Assembly: GCF_900155685.1 (NCBI RefSeq)
Contig: NZ_LT732548.1
Location: forward strand, 133,898-197,897
DNA: 64,000 nt
Source: Paenibacillus bouchesdurhonensis
GTDB lineage: Bacteria > Bacillota > Bacilli > Paenibacillales > Paenibacillaceae
Direction of reading: 5' to 3'
A program made the position numbers and the translations under genes. How positions within the stretch are numbered: the first letter of the stretch is position 1; each line of letters begins with the position of its first letter. Below the pieces are notes generated by a model, which saw nothing but the letters and a program-made list of their open reading frames with translations, did not search any database and was not told where the DNA came from. Of this stretch, positions 46,116-52,795 are shown piece by piece.

Positions 46116-47384
46116 TTGACGGCGATCGATGAGCTACTGAACGACTATTTCGACGCCTACAAAGTACTGGTTATCGCACCGCTGCGAGTGGCCGAGGATA
46201 CTTGGGCTAGGGAGATCGAGAAATGGGATCACCTGCAGAATCTTCGGATCAGTAAGGTGCTGGGTAGTGCAGTAACCCGCCGGAAAGCCTTGAAGGCTGA
46301 AGCCGATATTTACGTCATCAACCGGGAGAATGTGGAATGGCTGGTGAACGAATACGGCAGTAAATGGCCGTTCGACACTGTGGTGATCGACGAGCTTTCC
46401 AGCTTTAAAAATAGCAGATCTAAACGCTTCCGGGCTCTTCGCCGAGTCCGCCCAATGATGAAACGGGTGATCGGATTAACAGGTACACCGGCACCGAACA
46501 GTCTTATGGACTTGTGGCCGCAGATGTACTTGATCGACCAGGGCGAACGACTGGGCAAGACAATCACCGGGTTCCGGGATAAATACTTTATCCCTGGTGC
46601 CCGTAGCGGCCATGTGGTTTACGAATGGAAGGAGAAGCAGGAAGCAGAGAACCGGATTTATGAGGCGATCAGCGATATCGCCGTTAGCATGAAAGCTGAG
46701 GACTGGCTAGAGCTTCCGGAACGGATTGACCGTACTATTCCGGTTCCGCTGAACCCAAAAGCAAGGGAGCAGTACAAGCAATTGGAGAAGGAGCTGCTAT
46801 TACCATTCCTTGATGCTGACGTAGTTGCAAGTACAGCAGCTGTCCTGAGTAACAAACTTCTGCAGATGGCTTCCGGCGCTGTGTACGACGAAGACAAGGG
46901 CGTCAAAATGATCCATGAGGCGAAGCTGGACGCACTAGAGGACATTATCGAAGCGGCCAACGGTAAGCCGGTTATGGTGTTTTATAACTTCAAGCATTCC
47001 TTAGCCCGGATCCAGCAACGATTCCCCCAAGCGCGGATCCTGCGAAAAGGCAAAGATGGGAATGAGGACATTAGGGCTTGGAACAATGACGAAATTCCGT
47101 TGCTGCTTGTACATCCAAAATCAGCCGGTCATGGCCTTAACCTTCAGGAGTCAAGCTGCCGGACGGTTGTCTGGTTCGATCAGATCTGGAGCTTGGAAGA
47201 GGATCAGCAGGCAAATGCCAGGGTGTATCGGCAGGGTGTACGTCATAACATCGTCGTTATCCGACTGGTTGCGGAAGGGACAATGGACGAGGAGGCCGTG
47301 GCGGCATTAGAGCGTAAGGCCACCGGACAAGACGCGTTAATGGACGCAGTTAAAGCGAGAATAGAGAGGGTGAAAGCGGCATGA
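46116..47384 (+). CDS. SNF2/DEAD-like helicase, main part (frame broken upstream)
   Basis: 422 aa. Helicase motifs after motif I are present: VIDELSSFKN (DExx-box), LTGTPAPNSLMDLW, MVFYNFKHSL, HPKSAGHGLNLQES and QANARVYRQGV (motif VI). Only motif I is lost in the break at 46097-46100. The frame's own first start (TTG) has no ribosome site. Phage SNF2 helicases of this type usually follow a VRR-NUC gene, as here. If not rescued by frameshifting, the enzyme would lack ATP binding. Confidence 0.8.
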   Translation: MTAIDELLNDYFDAYKVLVIAPLRVAEDTWAREIEKWDHLQNLRISKVLGSAVTRRKALKAEADIYVINRENVEWLVNEYGSKWPFDTVVIDELSSFKNSRSKRFRALRRVRPMMKRVIGLTGTPAPNSLMDLWPQMYLIDQGERLGKTITGFRDKYFIPGARSGHVVYEWKEKQEAENRIYEAISDIAVSMKAEDWLELPERIDRTIPVPLNPKAREQYKQLEKELLLPFLDADVVASTAAVLSNKLLQMASGAVYDEDKGVKMIHEAKLDALEDIIEAANGKPVMVFYNFKHSLARIQQRFPQARILRKGKDGNEDIRAWNNDEIPLLLVHPKSAGHGLNLQESSCRTVVWFDQIWSLEEDQQANARVYRQGVRHNIVVIRLVAEGTMDEEAVAALERKATGQDALMDAVKARIERVKAA

Positions 47385-47650
47385 GTGATTCAGTAAACAG
47401 CCCAGCCCACTACACGGCTGGCGGAATTGAAACTATAGATTTTATTCAAGCGAAGCTAACCCCTGCAGAGTTCAGTGGGTATTGTCGGGGAAATATCTTA
47501 AAATACCTCAGTCGCCACGGGCTAAAAGCTGCTGGCGTAGAGGATTTGAAAAAGGCAGCTTGGTATTTGGATCGACTGATCCGCCATCTGGAGAAGGAGT
47601 CAGGAGCCCGAGCAATTTTCCACGAACAAGACTTTTATCCGAAGGAGTGA
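47381..47650 (+). CDS. DUF3310 phage protein
   Basis: 89 aa. SPAHYTAGGIETIDFIQAKL, FSGYCRGNILKYLSRHG and DLKKAAWYLDRLI are the DUF3310 signature, found in many phages next to replication genes and described as nucleotide-kinase-like. ATGA overlap with the helicase gene. Confidence 0.88.
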   Translation: MSDSVNSPAHYTAGGIETIDFIQAKLTPAEFSGYCRGNILKYLSRHGLKAAGVEDLKKAAWYLDRLIRHLEKESGARAIFHEQDFYPKE

Positions 47651-47655
47651 GCCGA

Positions 47656-47808
47656 ATGATTAAAAACCGACTACCATACCGGATGCGTTTCAAGGTTTGT
47701 AGAGAATGCTGGAAGCGATATACGCTTAGTTACTTTCCGAGACATAAATGCGAGGTGAAGAAAGATGGATTTCGTGAAAACATACAACGACATCACCAAA
47801 GAGATTGA
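47656..47808 (+). CDS. Small basic Cys/His phage protein
   Basis: 50 aa with CRECW and HKCE, a possible zinc site. AAGGAG 9 nt upstream. Its tail overlaps the next gene by 44 bp. Confidence 0.5.
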   Translation: MIKNRLPYRMRFKVCRECWKRYTLSYFPRHKCEVKKDGFRENIQRHHQRD

Positions 47809-48187
47809 AATCCTAGAGTTACGACTAATTGATCTAGAGGACGAGCTTAAAGAGGCGAGGAAGCTTTGCTTCTCTGGACGCTTACCTTCCGATCCGCTTC
47901 CCGTTCACGTTCCGTTGGATAAAGCCCTGGAGTATTATGACGCCGTTGTTCAGCGGATCGGGGAGACGTCGAATAGATTAGCAGCCAAGAAGTTGATTCG
48001 GCAGAAAATTGAGGACAGCATCCGGGATTTTCAGGGGATTGAATATCAGGTAGCGTATATGCGGGATGTTGAGGGTTTGCCCTTATACAAGATAGCTGAC
48101 AAGCTAGGATATTCATACGACTGGATCCGAAAGGTTAGCAGTCGAATCAAGGCACAAAGAAGGCACAAAAAGATTGATTTTTCCTGA
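47765..48187 (+). CDS. ArpU-like phage late-gene regulator (sigma-like HTH)
   Basis: 140 aa. An N-terminal coiled coil (about 8-40) is followed by a region-4-like helix-turn-helix at the C-terminus (LPLYKIADKLGYSYDWIRKV, then RRHKK). The family switches on packaging and virion genes in Gram-positive phages. It is the last gene before the tRNAs and the late region, which fits that role. AGGTGAAGAAAG precedes the ATG. Confidence 0.8.
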   Translation: MDFVKTYNDITKEIEILELRLIDLEDELKEARKLCFSGRLPSDPLPVHVPLDKALEYYDAVVQRIGETSNRLAAKKLIRQKIEDSIRDFQGIEYQVAYMRDVEGLPLYKIADKLGYSYDWIRKVSSRIKAQRRHKKIDFS

Positions 48188-48210
48188 TATAGTAATAGCA
48201 TAGCAAATTG

Positions 48211-48250
48211 TATAGACGGGATTTCTACTAGGTCGGAGATTCCGTCTATA
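48211..48250. repeat. Long hairpin between the late regulator and the tRNA genes
   Basis: TATAGACGGGATTTCT pairs with GGAGATTCCGTCTATA over 16 positions (three G-T pairs) with an 8-nt loop. No T tract follows. A second weaker pair, CGCAGC/GCTGCG, lies at 48262-48299. It may be a late-promoter control site or an RNA-processing signal. Confidence 0.6.
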
Positions 48251-48308
48251 CGCATTAAAGGCGCAGCTGGCAATGGTTTCTGACTGTTCGGCGGCTGCGT
48301 CTTACATC

Positions 48309-48392
48309 ATACCTGTAGCTTAGTGGGAAAGCGTGAAGGCGGCCGCAATAACAGACTTCATGTCCGGGGTTCGATTCCCCGCAGGTGTGCCA
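48309..48392 (+). tRNA. tRNA-like gene with a 17-nt anticodon loop, CCA encoded
   Basis: 84 nt. Acceptor ATACCTG/CAGGTGT (7 bp), D arm GCTT/AAGC, T arm CGGGG-TTCGATT-CCCCG and a 4-nt variable region are all canonical, and G73 plus CCA is encoded. The anticodon stem TGAAG/CTTCA is perfect, but its loop is 17 nt (48339-48355) rather than 7 and contains the palindrome GCGGCCGC. No anticodon can be assigned. Either an unusual tRNA, one carrying a small insertion, or a decayed gene. Confidence 0.7.
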
Positions 48393-48395
48393 TAA

Positions 48396-48469
48396 CCGGA
48401 TGTAGTGTAGCCAGGTAGCACGCTTGCCTTGGGAGCAAGTAGTCGCAGGTTCGAATCCTGCCGTTCGGA
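48396..48469 (+). tRNA. tRNA-Pro (TGG)
   Basis: 74 nt. Acceptor CCGGATG/CGTTCGG (7 bp, two G-T), D arm GTGT/GCAC, anticodon arm CTTGC-CTTGGGA-GCAAG with anticodon TGG, variable region TAGTC, T arm GCAGG-TTCGAAT-CCTGC. No CCA is encoded. It starts 3 bp after the preceding tRNA-like gene, so both are likely co-transcribed. Confidence 0.9.
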
Positions 48470-48501
48470 TTAATTCATCATTTTTAGATCCCCCTTGATT
48501 A

Positions 48502-48528
48502 GCCGCTTCCTTGTGAGGCGGCATTTTT
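48502..48528 (+). terminator. Intrinsic terminator after the tRNA genes
   Basis: 7-bp stem GCCGCTT/AGGCGGC with a 7-nt loop, then ATTTTT. Confidence 0.75.
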
Positions 48529-48548
48529 ATTTCGAAAGGATGATACAT

Positions 48549-48761
48549 ATGAACTTCGGCCAAGCATTTGAAGAAGTGAAAGCAGGCAAGGGGATGAGAC
48601 TCCCCCAATGGCAGCCTGATGTTGTAATTCGCGCGCAGTATCCCGACGCACACAGTAAAATGACTGCGCCATACCTCTATGTGGAGAGCCGTTTTGGTCG
48701 AGTCCCTTGGAAAGAAACGATGATTGAGTTATTTGCAGAGAATTGGGAGGTTATCGGATGA
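48549..48761 (+). CDS. Tad2-like (DUF2829) anti-Thoeris protein
   Basis: 70 aa. MNFGQAFEEVKAGKGMRLPQ and VPWKETMIELFAENWEV match the start and end of the DUF2829 family. A phage member, Tad2, blocks the Thoeris defence by sequestering its cyclic ADP-ribose-type signal. The fold match is by sequence pattern; the activity here is inferred. AAAGGA 8 nt before ATG 48549 selects the start over an in-frame ATG 9 nt upstream. Its stop overlaps the next gene (ATGA). Confidence 0.85.
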   Translation: MNFGQAFEEVKAGKGMRLPQWQPDVVIRAQYPDAHSKMTAPYLYVESRFGRVPWKETMIELFAENWEVIG

Positions 48762-48961
48762 ACATGCAAATCGAGAATAACTTTAGCTATCACGCACCGA
48801 AGCCGGGACAACCTGAAATTTATACGGCGATCCGCGAGAAGGCGAAGGAACTGGCCTACTTGATCGACGAGAAGGCACCGAATAGCCGCGAGAAGTCATT
48901 AGCTATGACGAAGCTAGAGGAAGCCGTCATGTGGGCTAATGCGGCAGTAGCGAGAAACTGA
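48758..48961 (+). CDS. Acb2/Tad1-hairpin-domain-like protein (cyclic nucleotide sponge)
   Basis: 67 aa. FSYHAPKPGQPEIYTAIREK, AYLIDEKAPNSREKSLA and EEAVMWANAAVARN follow the pattern of small phage proteins grouped with Acb2. Acb2 proteins form helical hexamers that bind cyclic di- and trinucleotides and block CBASS; a Tad1 relative blocks Thoeris. The start overlaps the Tad2-like gene stop, with GGGAGG upstream, so the pair is co-translated. Activity is inferred from family resemblance. Confidence 0.75.
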   Translation: MNMQIENNFSYHAPKPGQPEIYTAIREKAKELAYLIDEKAPNSREKSLAMTKLEEAVMWANAAVARN

Positions 48962-48982
48962 GCACCTTAACGGGTGCTTTTT
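48961..48982 (+). terminator. Terminator after the anti-defence pair
   Basis: AGCACC/GGTGCT 6-bp stem with a 6-nt loop, then TTTT. It starts at the Acb2-like stop codon. Confidence 0.7.
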
Positions 48983-48991
48983 AATTTGCAC

Positions 48992-49023
48992 AAAAAAAAA
49001 GACTCTCAGCTACGAGAGTCTTT
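48992..49023 (-). terminator. Terminator of the reverse HTH gene
   Basis: Perfect 10-bp stem AAAGACTCTC/GAGAGTCTTT with a 6-nt loop. On the minus strand it is followed by a run of nine U residues. The gene's stop codon lies inside the stem. Confidence 0.88.
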
Positions 49024-49440
49024 GTAATCTTCAATTTGTTTATAAGTCCATATTGGGCCCGAGGCGAGACGTTGTAAAGGATCGGGGAACTTGCCGCGTT
49101 TCATGTATTCGGAGACTTGCTGCTTCTGCCAACCGAGCATTTCAGCGGCTTCGGAGAGCCCGACAAGTGGAGGGATAACTAAACCAATCTTGTCTTTGTA
49201 TACTTTACCTTCACTATCGTAAAAGTTTTGCAAGTATCCGATAAGTTCCAGTGCGAATTTTTCGCTTGCGATATGTCTGGCGCCGTCGATAGTCTCAGCT
49301 ATTTTTACGCCATCGGCAGAGTGATCATCGTCTTTGAAATACATATTATCTCCAAGCTTTACGACAAAAAACTGGTAGGGAGTCTTGCCGTCTGGCAGTA
49401 GCCCTTTTTCTTCTATCACAGTGTATTCGGTTATTTTCAT
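49006..49440 (-). CDS. Reverse-oriented AlpA/MerR-like HTH protein
   Basis: About 144 aa. The C-terminal third is an excisionase/AlpA-type helix-turn-helix (VGLSEAAEMLGWQKQQVSEY, then GKFPDPLQRL and GPIWTYKQIEDY). The N-terminal part has a beta-rich domain (YTVIEEKGLLPDGKTPYQFF). GGAGG 8 nt before the ATG at 49440 selects this start. It is the only leftward gene right of the early control region and has its own promoter, terminator and direct-repeat operators, so it is probably expressed in the lysogen. Confidence 0.8.
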   Translation of the reverse strand: MKITEYTVIEEKGLLPDGKTPYQFFVVKLGDNMYFKDDDHSADGVKIAETIDGARHIASEKFALELIGYLQNFYDSEGKVYKDKIGLVIPPLVGLSEAAEMLGWQKQQVSEYMKRGKFPDPLQRLASGPIWTYKQIEDYKDSRS

Positions 49441-49461
49441 TTTCATTACCTCCGTCATCGT

Positions 49462-49510
49462 TTGTTTTACTTTGTAAATCAAATATAGCATCGTTGTTTT
49501 ACTTTGTCAA
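49462..49510 (-). promoter_or_regulatory. Promoter and direct-repeat operators of the reverse HTH gene
   Basis: On the minus strand, TTGACA (49505-49510), 17-bp spacer, TATATT (49482-49487): near-perfect sigma-A elements. The 14-bp sequence ACAAAGTAAAACAA (minus strand) occurs at 49494-49507, overlapping the -35, and again at 49462-49475, just downstream of the start point. The copies are 32 bp apart, three helical turns, which suggests cooperative repressor binding. Confidence 0.8.
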
Positions 49511-49541
49511 ACATTTGTTTTTAGTAAGGAGCTGAGGACGT

Positions 49542-49745
49542 GTGAAGATTGTTCGTGCTAGAGACGTTCAAGGATGGAACATGTCCGTGAGCATGCTTTT
49601 CGGAACAAGTCCAAAGTTTGATATTAAATGCGGGAAATGCGGGCGCTGGTTTTCTCGACGGTTCGATCTGGACGACTTTCCGAACCCGGTCACAAGGTGC
49701 CCGCGATGCAAAACACACAATGAGATCCCGCTTAAATATTCCTGA
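49542..49745 (+). CDS. Small zinc-ribbon phage protein
   Basis: 67 aa with KCGKCGRWFSRRFDLDD and TRCPRCKTHNEI, two CxxC knuckles resembling Com-type zinc proteins. The start is GTG with AAGGAG upstream. It begins the rightward late region before the terminase genes. Confidence 0.75.
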   Translation: MKIVRARDVQGWNMSVSMLFGTSPKFDIKCGKCGRWFSRRFDLDDFPNPVTRCPRCKTHNEIPLKYS

Positions 49746-49760
49746 AAGGAGCTGAGTGCG

Positions 49761-50453
49761 ATGGCATTGACGGCCAAGCAGAAATTATTCGTTAAAGAGT
49801 ACCTGGTTGATCTCAATGCCACGCAGGCAGCGATCAGGGCAAAATATAGCGCAAAAACGGCCGAGCAGCAAGCAAGTCGACTGTTAAGTAATGTTAAGGT
49901 ACAGGAAGCGATCCAGAAAGCGATGAACAAACGGGCTGAAAAAGTGGAGATCAGTGCCGAGCAAGTGCTCCAGCGCTGGATCGATATCGCCTTTGCGGAT
50001 CCGAACGAGATCATTCATTTCCGCCGAGTCTGTTGCCGCTATTGCTTCGGCATCGAACATCAGTATCAATGGATCGATGAGACCGAATACGAAGCAGCTG
50101 TTAAGATCGCAAAGGACGAAGCGGAAGCAGGAAAGGGTAAGAAGAAAAAGGCAGTTCAGCTTCCATCTGATCGGGGCGGATATGGATTCGATCCGCTGAT
50201 AAGGCCGCATCCGAAGTGTCCGAATTGCCACGGAGAGGGTCATGGGCAGCTGCACATTAACGATACCCGGGAACTGAGTCCGAAGGCTAAGGCGCTTTAT
50301 GCTGGAGCCAAGTCAACCGCAGCAGGGCTGGAGATCAAAATGCATGACCAGGACAAAGCACTGGATAACATCGCTCGTCACTTAGGCATGTTCAAGGATG
50401 AATCCAAGATCGATCTCACTATCCGCAATAAGTTAGAGGACTTTTTCAAATGA
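49761..50453 (+). CDS. Terminase small subunit
   Basis: 230 aa. The N-terminal Terminase_2 helix-turn-helix (TAKQKLFVKEYLVDLNATQA, then KTAEQQASRLL) recognises phage DNA. A Cys-rich central insertion has CCRYC and CPNC (possible zinc site). The C-terminus is helical. It overlaps the large subunit gene by ATGA. Confidence 0.9.
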   Translation: MALTAKQKLFVKEYLVDLNATQAAIRAKYSAKTAEQQASRLLSNVKVQEAIQKAMNKRAEKVEISAEQVLQRWIDIAFADPNEIIHFRRVCCRYCFGIEHQYQWIDETEYEAAVKIAKDEAEAGKGKKKKAVQLPSDRGGYGFDPLIRPHPKCPNCHGEGHGQLHINDTRELSPKAKALYAGAKSTAAGLEIKMHDQDKALDNIARHLGMFKDESKIDLTIRNKLEDFFK

Positions 50454-52288
50454 GGAAATGTCAGGAGATCATTGCCCGCCGTCGTGAGTTGTGGGAGTCC
50501 CATCAAGATATTGGACTTGACAGTCAGTATATTCAATCTGCAGCGGAACATTTCATCGAGCCGGAGAATACCACGATCCGAGAGGAAATAAAGAAATATC
50601 CGGAATACTTGATTGAAATGTTCTTTGTCATTGTTGACAAGGATATGAATACAGTTCCATTCTTCCTCAATGAAGTACAACGTAGTTTCCTGAAGGATAT
50701 TAATAAAGCAAAAGAAGAGTATCAAAAAGGGGAGCGACTGCATTTGAAATTCCTGGTGTTGAAGGGAAGGCAGCAGGGCTTTACCTCGTTTATCACTGCG
50801 TATCAGTTAGCTAACGCGCTCATATACAAGAACTTTTCTGGATACACCCTAGCTGACAGCGGAGACAACACGAATACAATATTTGAGGATAAAGCGAAGT
50901 ACATTTACAACCTGCTTCCTGAAGAGCTGCAGCCGTCTATAAAATATAACAACCGAAGAGAGTTTCATTTCGATGTTCTGAATAGCCGCTGGCGCGTTAA
51001 TACAGCCGGTAATAAAGATGTCGGACGGTCTAAGACGATTAACTTCTTTCATGGATCAGAGGCGGCCTTTTGGGCTGAAATGCAGTCGATCATTGCAGGG
51101 CTGGGGCAAGCACTTACCAAAGACAGCATTCAGATCCTGGAGACCACCGCAGACGGCTTTAACGAATACAAGGATCTATGGGATGGGGAGAACAACTGGG
51201 AAAATAAATTCTATGCCTGGTGGAGAACTGCAGAGTATAGACTGCCTTTCACGGTCAAGGGGAAAGAAGAGTTTATCCAAGCGGTAAATAACTTTAAATC
51301 GCACCCATCGAGCGAATTGAGGAAGATTTTTGAGAAAATCAACCGCTTAAGGAAAGAAGAAGGCCTAGACTGGGAGCAGCTTCACTGGTATTACAACAAG
51401 TGGAAAGACTTGAAAGATGAAATTGATCAGGAATATCCGTGCTACCCAGAAGAGGCCTTCTTAGCCACTGGTAAACATATATTCGACAAGGAAAAGGTTA
51501 TCGCTCGAATAGAAGAACTGCGGAAAAGATACAAGACAAACGAGCCGCTTAGAGGGGATTTCGTTTGGGATGTACACGGGGAACAGATTTGGGATAACTC
51601 AATTAAGTTCGTGCCCGACGAGTCGGGATTCGTCACCATATACAAACAACCTTCAAAGGGCAGACCGTATGTTATCGGCGGCGATATAGCCGAAGGTGGG
51701 GCTGACTATTCGTCCGGTCAGGTCTTGGATAATATAACCGGCGAGCAGGTTGCTGTTTGGCACGGCCATATAGATACCGATTTATTCGCGAAATACATGT
51801 ACTGCTTAGGCAAGTACTACAACGAGGCTCTGATAGCAATTGAGATGAACTTTGATCTTCATCCTGTAAAAGAGTTGACGCGGCTAAATTACTATAAACA
51901 GTATCGGCGTGAGAACATTGACAGTAACGACGGTGATAAACAGGATGACAAGTTCGGATTCCGAACAACTAGCATCACTCGACCTGTAATCATATCCCAC
52001 CTCGTTACAGTTGTTCGGGAAAGTATAGAGACCATAAACGATATACTTACTCTTCAAGAAATGCTCACGTTTGTCCGCAACGACAGGGGTAAGCCTGAGG
52101 CGATTACCGGGAAGCACGATGACACGATCTTGGCACTAGCGATCGCACATAAGGCGAGAGACCAGCAAAGTATGAGCCTTGAGATTGAAGAAGCCTGGTC
52201 GGCAATTCCTGAGGCGTTGCCTGGACGTCGATCAGATTTTGATGAAGACGATGACGACGACATGCCCGGGGCTCAGGGATTCTGGTGA
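50450..52288 (+). CDS. Terminase large subunit
   Basis: 612 aa DNA-packaging motor. The ATPase has the adenine/Walker A-like region FLVLKGRQQGFTSFITAYQL and FHGSEAAFWAEM. The RNase H-like nuclease has YVIGGDIAEGGADYSSG and KHDDTILALAIAHKA. It cuts and pumps DNA into the prohead through the portal. The C-terminus ends in an acidic run. Confidence 0.9.
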   Translation: MRKCQEIIARRRELWESHQDIGLDSQYIQSAAEHFIEPENTTIREEIKKYPEYLIEMFFVIVDKDMNTVPFFLNEVQRSFLKDINKAKEEYQKGERLHLKFLVLKGRQQGFTSFITAYQLANALIYKNFSGYTLADSGDNTNTIFEDKAKYIYNLLPEELQPSIKYNNRREFHFDVLNSRWRVNTAGNKDVGRSKTINFFHGSEAAFWAEMQSIIAGLGQALTKDSIQILETTADGFNEYKDLWDGENNWENKFYAWWRTAEYRLPFTVKGKEEFIQAVNNFKSHPSSELRKIFEKINRLRKEEGLDWEQLHWYYNKWKDLKDEIDQEYPCYPEEAFLATGKHIFDKEKVIARIEELRKRYKTNEPLRGDFVWDVHGEQIWDNSIKFVPDESGFVTIYKQPSKGRPYVIGGDIAEGGADYSSGQVLDNITGEQVAVWHGHIDTDLFAKYMYCLGKYYNEALIAIEMNFDLHPVKELTRLNYYKQYRRENIDSNDGDKQDDKFGFRTTSITRPVIISHLVTVVRESIETINDILTLQEMLTFVRNDRGKPEAITGKHDDTILALAIAHKARDQQSMSLEIEEAWSAIPEALPGRRSDFDEDDDDDMPGAQGFW

Positions 52289-52302
52289 TGCATACGGCAT
52301 GC

Positions 52303-52343
52303 AAGACATGTGTTCAAAACACAAGATTTTGTGAACATGTCTT
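52303..52343. repeat. Bulged hairpin between the terminase and the next gene
   Basis: AAGACATG(TG)TTCA pairs with TGAACATGTCTT apart from a 2-nt bulge, with an inner CACAA/TTGTG pair. No T tract follows directly; a separate terminator lies 9 bp downstream. Confidence 0.6.
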
Positions 52344-52351
52344 AACGCTGT

Positions 52352-52375
52352 AACCCTTGATACATAAGGGTTTTT
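52352..52375 (+). terminator. Intrinsic terminator after the terminase genes
   Basis: AACCCTT/AAGGGTT 7-bp stem with a 7-nt loop, then TTTTTGG. Confidence 0.75.
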
Positions 52376-52507
52376 GGTTTTCTATCAGCAAGACGATTAT
52401 GCATAGAATATACAACTGCTCATAAACCGCATGGATATGGGCTTTTTGATTTTGAGCAAAGGGCGGAAAAACGAATAAATATGCAATTTGAGGGAGGATG
52501 AAGCAGC

Positions 52508-52789
52508 ATGATTTATGCCTTGATGGTACTGATGATGGCGATGGTGACCATCACCTTTTTGTGTTTGATGATCCGCGATAAGGATAAGACGATCCGAGAG
52601 CTGACCGATAAATTGATGGCTCGCAATTACACGGAGTACGTATCAATGACCAAGGCAAGGGAAGACCCGCCTCCTGAGATCCCCAGCCGTAAGCCTTTGA
52701 GCTGGTACGATGACCCGAATATACCAGACGTGGACGATGAGAAATTGCAAGACATGAAAAAGGGCATTCTTCCCGGATTTAGGCGGTGA
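52508..52789 (+). CDS. Small single-TM phage protein
   Basis: 93 aa. One membrane helix (about residues 2-22, ALMVLMMAMVTITFLCL), then a charged helix and a Pro-rich tail (PPPEIPSRKPLSWYDD). GGGAGG upstream. It lies between terminase and portal genes; role unknown. Confidence 0.7.
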   Translation: MIYALMVLMMAMVTITFLCLMIRDKDKTIRELTDKLMARNYTEYVSMTKAREDPPPEIPSRKPLSWYDDPNIPDVDDEKLQDMKKGILPGFRR

Positions 52790-52795
52790 TGGAAT

